Source of the DNA: an uncultured Lachnospiraceae bacterium
Lineage (GTDB): Bacteria; Bacillota; Clostridia; Lachnospirales; Lachnospiraceae
DNA length: 35,941 bases
Reading direction: 5' to 3'
Assembly: GCA_947626795.1 (NCBI GenBank)
Contig: CANQTH010000024.1
Span: 1-35,941 of the forward strand
In this document: positions 32,680 to 35,941 of the stretch, piece by piece
Layout of the letters: every line of letters begins with the position of its first letter
Position numbering within the stretch: the stretch's first letter is position 1
Program-made: the position numbers and the translations under genes
Notes under the pieces: generated by a model
What the model was told of the DNA's origin: nothing
Databases searched by the model: none
What the model saw: only the letters and a program-made list of their open reading frames with translations

Positions 32680-33333
32680 ATGTCAGACGAAGAATATTAT
32701 ACGTTTATCCAGCCGTATGCGGACGCGAAGGAAGTCCTGCTGGCCAGGCTGAACGTGTTGAAGCACAATTTATACCGCGGGTCTTCCGGCGTCCCGATCC
32801 ACAATATCCAGAGCAGGATCAAGACGAAGAAGAGCCTGGAAGGGAAATTGGCCCGGAAGGGCAAGGAGCCTACCGTGATGAATGCCAAGGATTATCTGCA
32901 GGACATCGCGGGGGTGCGCGTCATCTGTTATTTCGTGGACGACGTTTATAATCTGACGAATGCGCTCAAGCGGCAGACGGACCTGATCGTGATCCGGGAA
33001 TGCGATTATATCCGCAGCCCGAAGGCGAACGGCTATCGGAGCTACCACGTCATTGTCGCGCTTCCGGTATATTGCCTGGACGGGATGGAGTATTTCCCGG
33101 TGGAGGTTCAGCTTCGGACGATCTCCATGGATTTCTGGGCGAGCATGGAGCATCGGATCTTGTATAAGAAGAGCGAGCGGGAGAACCGGGAGGAGCTGGA
33201 AGAGGAATTGAAGGAATACGCGGATATGCTTGTCAAGATCGAGAAGCGTTTTGAGCAGCACAGCGAGGGGAAGCTGGATCTGGCCGGCCCGCAGGAGGGC
33301 GCGCCGGAGCGGGGAGCGATCGCTGGAGAATGA
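32680..33333 (+). CDS. relQ: Small alarmone synthetase (RelQ/YjbM type)
   Basis: 217 residues, single RelA/SpoT synthetase domain with no hydrolase or regulatory domains. It makes pppGpp/ppGpp from ATP and GTP/GDP under stress. Features: HNIQSRIKTKKSLEGKLARKG, DIAGVRVICYFVDDVY, ANGYRSYHVIVALP, VEVQLRTISMDFWASMEH. TAAGGGGGG lies 10 bases before the ATG. The last 20 residues are low-complexity (GPQEGAPERGAIAGE) and differ from what I expect of the family; the DNA there belongs to a repeat, so the end may have been changed. Confidence 0.93.
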   Translation: MSDEEYYTFIQPYADAKEVLLARLNVLKHNLYRGSSGVPIHNIQSRIKTKKSLEGKLARKGKEPTVMNAKDYLQDIAGVRVICYFVDDVYNLTNALKRQTDLIVIRECDYIRSPKANGYRSYHVIVALPVYCLDGMEYFPVEVQLRTISMDFWASMEHRILYKKSERENREELEEELKEYADMLVKIEKRFEQHSEGKLDLAGPQEGAPERGAIAGE

Positions 33334-33411
33334 GGAGCGGGCGCGGCTGCTTCGTCAAGTGGCATATTTTGCGAGGAGCGGAAGGCGATCGCTGGAGAAT
33401 GAGGAGCGGGC
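33316..33411. repeat. Repeat spanning the relQ 3' end
   Basis: A 27-bp sequence (GCGATCGCTGGAGAATGAGG followed by AGCGGGC) occurs at 33316-33342 and 33385-33411, 69 bp apart (23 codons). In the frame +2 relative to the window both copies encode RSLENEERA within an open frame to 33427, while relQ's own frame stops inside the first copy. A frameshift in an earlier, longer relQ tail would explain this. Confidence 0.75.
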
Positions 33412-33427
33412 TGAAATCATTTTTTAA

Positions 33428-33460
33428 GGGGCTGCCGCGCGAAGGATGCGCGGCAGCCCC
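33428..33460. terminator. Strong stem-loop between convergent genes, possible bidirectional terminator
   Basis: A perfect 13-bp stem, GGGGCTGCCGCGC (33428-33440) with GCGCGGCAGCCCC (33448-33460) and a 7-base loop. It separates relQ from the converging unknown gene. No T run follows it on either strand, so it is not a textbook terminator. Confidence 0.6.
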
Positions 33461-33487
33461 TGTATGCTCCGGGATATGATCTCCTTA

Positions 33488-34129
33488 TTATACGGATGCT
33501 TCTACTTTTGTGGAAGCGTCTTCTTCGGATGTTTCCTTGTTGACGCCAGCCCATTCGTCAAATTTCTTCATGACTGCGTCGTAAGTGCGCTGCGAGATGT
33601 CAGGCAGGTCGGAACCCCACGCCCCGGTAGCCTGCTTGAAGCCCTTTTCAAACGCCTTGCGCATCTCTTCGATCTTGGACTCGTCGCCTCCGGTTAAGGC
33701 CTTTGCAAATTCAATGATGCGATCCGAGGTCTTCTCAACGCCCCAGTAGCCGTCCTCCGCGATATCAGCCTGCGCCTGCGCCTTGATCTCCGGGCTTACG
33801 GTATAATTGCCGCTCGCGAGGAATTTCCACATACTGTCGGCCTGGCCGATCTTCGTGCCCTGGCTCGTCATCATCTTTTCCACTAAGCTCCGAAGCTGAG
33901 CCGTCCGGTCCTCGGCGTCTTTCTTTAAGCGGGCAACGATATCATCCCTGGAATAAATGCCCTTCGAAGAGGATGTGCTGGAAGCCTCGCCTTTCTCATA
34001 TACGACGCCCTCGTCTTTTGCTACGACGGAAGAAGATTCCGCCTCTTCCGCTGCTTTTGCATTCTGCTGCGCGGATGTGGAATAAGAAGCAACCGCGCTG
34101 TTTACATTGTTAATTCCATTTACATTCAT
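33488..34129 (-). CDS. Conserved-looking cytoplasmic protein of unknown function
   Basis: 213 residues, no signal peptide or membrane segment. The start at 34129 gives MNVNGINNVNSAVASYSTSA and has AAGGAGGGAC about 9 bases upstream; a longer frame to 34219 runs into AT-rich leader. The first 70 residues are serine/alanine/acid-rich and likely flexible. After SRDDIVARLKKDAEDRTAQLRSLVEKMM a helical region follows, with ADSMWKFLASGNYTVSPEIKAQAQADIAEDGYWGVE and, near the C terminus, ALTGGDESKIEEMRKAFEKGF and GAWGSDLPDISQRTYDAV. I recall similar unannotated proteins in Lachnospiraceae but no function. The short start is like that of secreted-with-flagellar or virulence-type proteins, but nothing here supports that link. 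Confidence 0.8.
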   Translation of the reverse strand: MNVNGINNVNSAVASYSTSAQQNAKAAEEAESSSVVAKDEGVVYEKGEASSTSSSKGIYSRDDIVARLKKDAEDRTAQLRSLVEKMMTSQGTKIGQADSMWKFLASGNYTVSPEIKAQAQADIAEDGYWGVEKTSDRIIEFAKALTGGDESKIEEMRKAFEKGFKQATGAWGSDLPDISQRTYDAVMKKFDEWAGVNKETSEEDASTKVEASV

Positions 34130-34251
34130 GGTCTTTGTCCCTCCTTGGCAAAAATTTGATCTGGTTATCCGTAACCTCATTGCATAGTCTCTATTATGTA
34201 TATCGGAAAAAAAAGCCAAAAATTAATATGAAGAAAAAATTCTTTGCAAAA

Positions 34252-34287
34252 ATTCCGTAACTGTGAAGCCGAAGGCTGAACTATTAC
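34252..34287. repeat. Right-end fragment of the inverted-repeat element (E)
   Basis: ATTCCGTAACTGTGAAGCCG and GAAGGCTGAACTATTAC match the last 37 bases of copy B with a few substitutions. The left part is missing; AT-rich sequence replaces it. It lies just past the stop of the second MATE gene. Confidence 0.7.
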
Positions 34288-34307
34288 AAAATCCCGTGGC
34301 CGTCTGC

Positions 34308-35726
34308 TTAGAATCGTTTGCCGATGCCCGCCATTCGGATGTAATAGCTGGACAGAAGCACCACGTCCGCGCCCGCCCACGCAAGAACCTCCGCCCAAAA
34401 GAGGCCTTCATTTCCAATAAGCCCCGGCAGAAAAAGAATGACCAATACGCGCATCACAAGCTCCGCCCCGCCCGATGCCATCGGCATGACCGTGTCGCCA
34501 AGCCCCTGCAGGGAAGAACGGTAAATATGCAGCAAATAAAGGACGGGCAGGAACGCCGCCATGACGCAAAGATAATGATAGGCGATCTCGACCGTCGCCG
34601 CCGCGTCTTTCGGATCTCCGGAAATAAATGCCCCGACGATCTGCCTGCCAAACAGGAACATCGCCGCGCTGATGAGGGCGGCTGTCACAATCCCCATCAA
34701 AGCTCCGGTATGGACGCCTTTCGTGATGCGCCTGATCTGGCCCGCGCCGTAATTCTGGCCGACATAGGTGGTGAGGGCAAAGCCATAAGAGATCGCCGCG
34801 ATTTCCAAAACGCCATACAGCTTATTGGTGGCGGTGAATCCCGCTATATACAAAACGCCGTAGCCGTTGACGACGAACTGGACGACAAGCCCGCCCACCG
34901 AAATGATCACGTTCTGAAAGGCAAACGGCATGGCAAGTTTCAGAAGTTCCGCGGCAATCCCCCTGTCAAAACGGCGTTCCGATCTCGGAGCCCGTATCGC
35001 GCCGATCTTCCTGGGCGAAAGGCGCGCGTGGGGAAGATCGGAAGTGTGCGTTCGGTCTTGCGTCCGTATCACATCGATCTTCCTGAGCGAAAGGTAGCAG
35101 ATGGCCGCCGACACAGCCTGGCCGACCAGCGTAGCGGCGGCAGCGCCCGCGACGCCCCAGTGGAACACGATCACAAACAGAAGGTCGAGGGCAATATTGC
35201 ATATGGATGCGGCGATCATGGCCTTCAAGGGCGTTTGGCTGTTGCCAAGCGAACGCAGGACAGACGCCCCGAAATTGTACGCCATGACAATGGGAATGCC
35301 CGCAAAGATCACGCTCAGATAAGTGACGGTGATCGGAAATATTTCAGCGGGAGTATGCAAAAGATGCAGGATCGGCCTTAGCGCGGCAAACGCGGCGCAG
35401 AGTACGGCCGCCGCGCACAGGATGGAAAGCCGCAGCGACGTAGCGTAAGTTTTTTTCAGCCGCCCGATGTCGTTTGCGCCAAAATCCTGCGCAAGACGGA
35501 TGGAAAACCCCTGCGCGAATCCCTGTACCATGCTCAAAACAAGCCAGTTGAGCCATTCCCCATTGCCAATAGCCGCCAGCGCATGAAGCCCGAGCGCTTT
35601 GCCGACGACCATGGAATCCACGATCGTATACAACTGCTGAAAAACATTTCCGACCATCAAAGGCAGCGCGAACGAAAAGAGGATACGTAAGGGAGGCCCT
35701 GACGTCATATTTTTTACCGATTTCAT
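34308..35726 (-). CDS. MATE-family antiporter, second copy
   Basis: 472 residues, about 12 membrane segments. Typical opening: PLRILFSFALPLMVGNVFQQLYTIVDSMVVG. Drug or metabolite export against Na+ or H+ is expected; substrate unknown. It is more distant from the MATE protein at 13407 than a recent duplicate would be. The loop between the two halves is longer than usual and contains a duplicated block (see repeat). The start at 35726 overlaps the stop of a 20-codon ORF by ATGA and has a weak GGCGGTG site of its own, suggesting translational coupling. Confidence 0.92.
   Translation of the reverse strand: MKSVKNMTSGPPLRILFSFALPLMVGNVFQQLYTIVDSMVVGKALGLHALAAIGNGEWLNWLVLSMVQGFAQGFSIRLAQDFGANDIGRLKKTYATSLRLSILCAAAVLCAAFAALRPILHLLHTPAEIFPITVTYLSVIFAGIPIVMAYNFGASVLRSLGNSQTPLKAMIAASICNIALDLLFVIVFHWGVAGAAAATLVGQAVSAAICYLSLRKIDVIRTQDRTHTSDLPHARLSPRKIGAIRAPRSERRFDRGIAAELLKLAMPFAFQNVIISVGGLVVQFVVNGYGVLYIAGFTATNKLYGVLEIAAISYGFALTTYVGQNYGAGQIRRITKGVHTGALMGIVTAALISAAMFLFGRQIVGAFISGDPKDAAATVEIAYHYLCVMAAFLPVLYLLHIYRSSLQGLGDTVMPMASGGAELVMRVLVILFLPGLIGNEGLFWAEVLAWAGADVVLLSSYYIRMAGIGKRF
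34993..35096. repeat. In-frame duplicated block in the second MATE gene
   Basis: On the plus strand CGTATC-x5-CGATCTTCCTG-x-GCGAAAGG occurs at 34993-35024 and 35065-35096, 72 bp (24 codons) apart. On the protein level it gives RKIDVIRTQDR and RKIGAIRAPRS in the loop between the two six-helix halves. Reading frame is kept. Confidence 0.75.
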
Positions 35727-35785
35727 AAAAATTTCACCGCCGTTATAATTCTTCTGCTGATTTTTTCAAATAGCGTGTCGTTCAT
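35723..35785 (-). CDS. Small ORF upstream of and coupled to the MATE gene
   Basis: 20 codons, MNDTLFEKISRRIITAVKFL, starting at ATG 35785 with GGGAGGT five bases upstream, a stronger site than that of the MATE gene. Its TGA overlaps the MATE ATG (ATGA). It may be a leader peptide that brings ribosomes to the MATE start. Basic and partly amphipathic composition is all that can be said of the peptide itself; a truncated former gene is also possible. Confidence 0.6.
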   Translation of the reverse strand: MNDTLFEKISRRIITAVKFL

Positions 35786-35819
35786 GATAAACCTCCCAAG
35801 CGCGAAATCGGACATGGAT

Positions 35820-35848
35820 ATTATAGTATGAAATCGGATGCAAATCAA
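35820..35848 (-). promoter_or_regulatory. Promoter of the small ORF-MATE unit
   Basis: On the minus strand TTGATT (35848-35843), 17-bp spacer, perfect TATAAT (35825-35820), 35 bases before the small-ORF start. No other regulatory site is clear. The remaining 93 bases to the window end (35849-35941) contain no recognisable gene. Confidence 0.75.
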
Positions 35849-35941
35849 GCGGTTTGATCAGGCGGGATGAAGTAAAAGAATTGTCAGTTGACACGAAAAA
35901 GACTGTCCCTAAAGAAAAATGACCTCAGAACTGTTTCTTTC

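Noticed and set aside
35849-35941. TTGACA at 35888 as a promoter near the window end
   Set aside because: No acceptable -10 follows at 16-18 bp, and no gene begins before the window ends.
1-35941. tRNA, rRNA or complete mobile element genes
   Set aside because: No tRNA cloverleaf, rRNA segment or transposase/integrase frame was recognised in any gap.

Overview
The window looks like chromosome from a GC-rich (high 50s percent G+C by eye) low-copy-repeat Clostridia, most likely a Lachnospiraceae relative. The evidence is a Firmicutes-type priA-def-fmt-yugP-rsmB-rlmN-prpC-prkC-rsgA-rpe-thiN gene order, an IscR/IscS/IscU (RrF2-NifS-NifU) operon with mnmA, a DAP-type MurE motif, and a secreted Ig/FN3-type surface protein of the kind common in that family. 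Genus cannot be told from this sequence alone.

Layout. 1-760: AT-rich broken ORFs joined to a remnant of an FN3-type C terminus. 778-3975: a 1065-residue secreted surface protein. 4003-5343 (minus): a SpoVB/MurJ-like flippase. 5421-8933: a structured repeat, then an IscR-type operator and promoter driving iscR-iscS-iscU-mnmA (iron-sulfur and thio-tRNA sulfur flow). 8944-12141: a second repeat copy, then an HD-GYP and a GGDEF protein (c-di-GMP breakdown and synthesis). 12227-13132: nadA and a terminator. 13407-14777: a MATE exporter. 14857-17239: a lower-GC type II restriction-modification pair (HNH-type nuclease and C5 methyltransferase); the methyltransferase promoter has a LexA-like box between its -35 and -10. 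17280-17987 (minus): a YhhQ-type queuosine-precursor transporter preceded by a preQ1-I riboswitch and terminator. 18262-32559: the long housekeeping block from murE to thiN, covering wall precursor synthesis, replication restart, N-formylmethionine metabolism, rRNA methylation, the PrpC/PrkC wall-signalling pair, ribosome GTPase, pentose phosphate and thiamine steps. 32680-33333: a small alarmone synthetase. 33488-34129 (minus): a conserved-looking protein of unknown function. 34308-35785 (minus): a second MATE exporter translationally coupled to a 20-codon upstream ORF.

The least explained material is between genes. A family of about 130-146 bp elements has 12-14 bp terminal inverted repeats (GTAACAGTTCAGCC / GGCTGAACTGTTAC) and nested perfect hairpins. 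Two full copies lie 11 bp upstream of sigma-A-type promoters, and several decayed copies lie elsewhere. Separately, four loci (ends of yhhQ, rpe and relQ, and the middle of the second MATE gene) each carry a short sequence repeated once at a spacing of 68-72 bp, and two dead FN3-domain fragments resemble the C terminus of the intact surface protein. All start sites, motifs and promoters were read by eye; no homology search was run.
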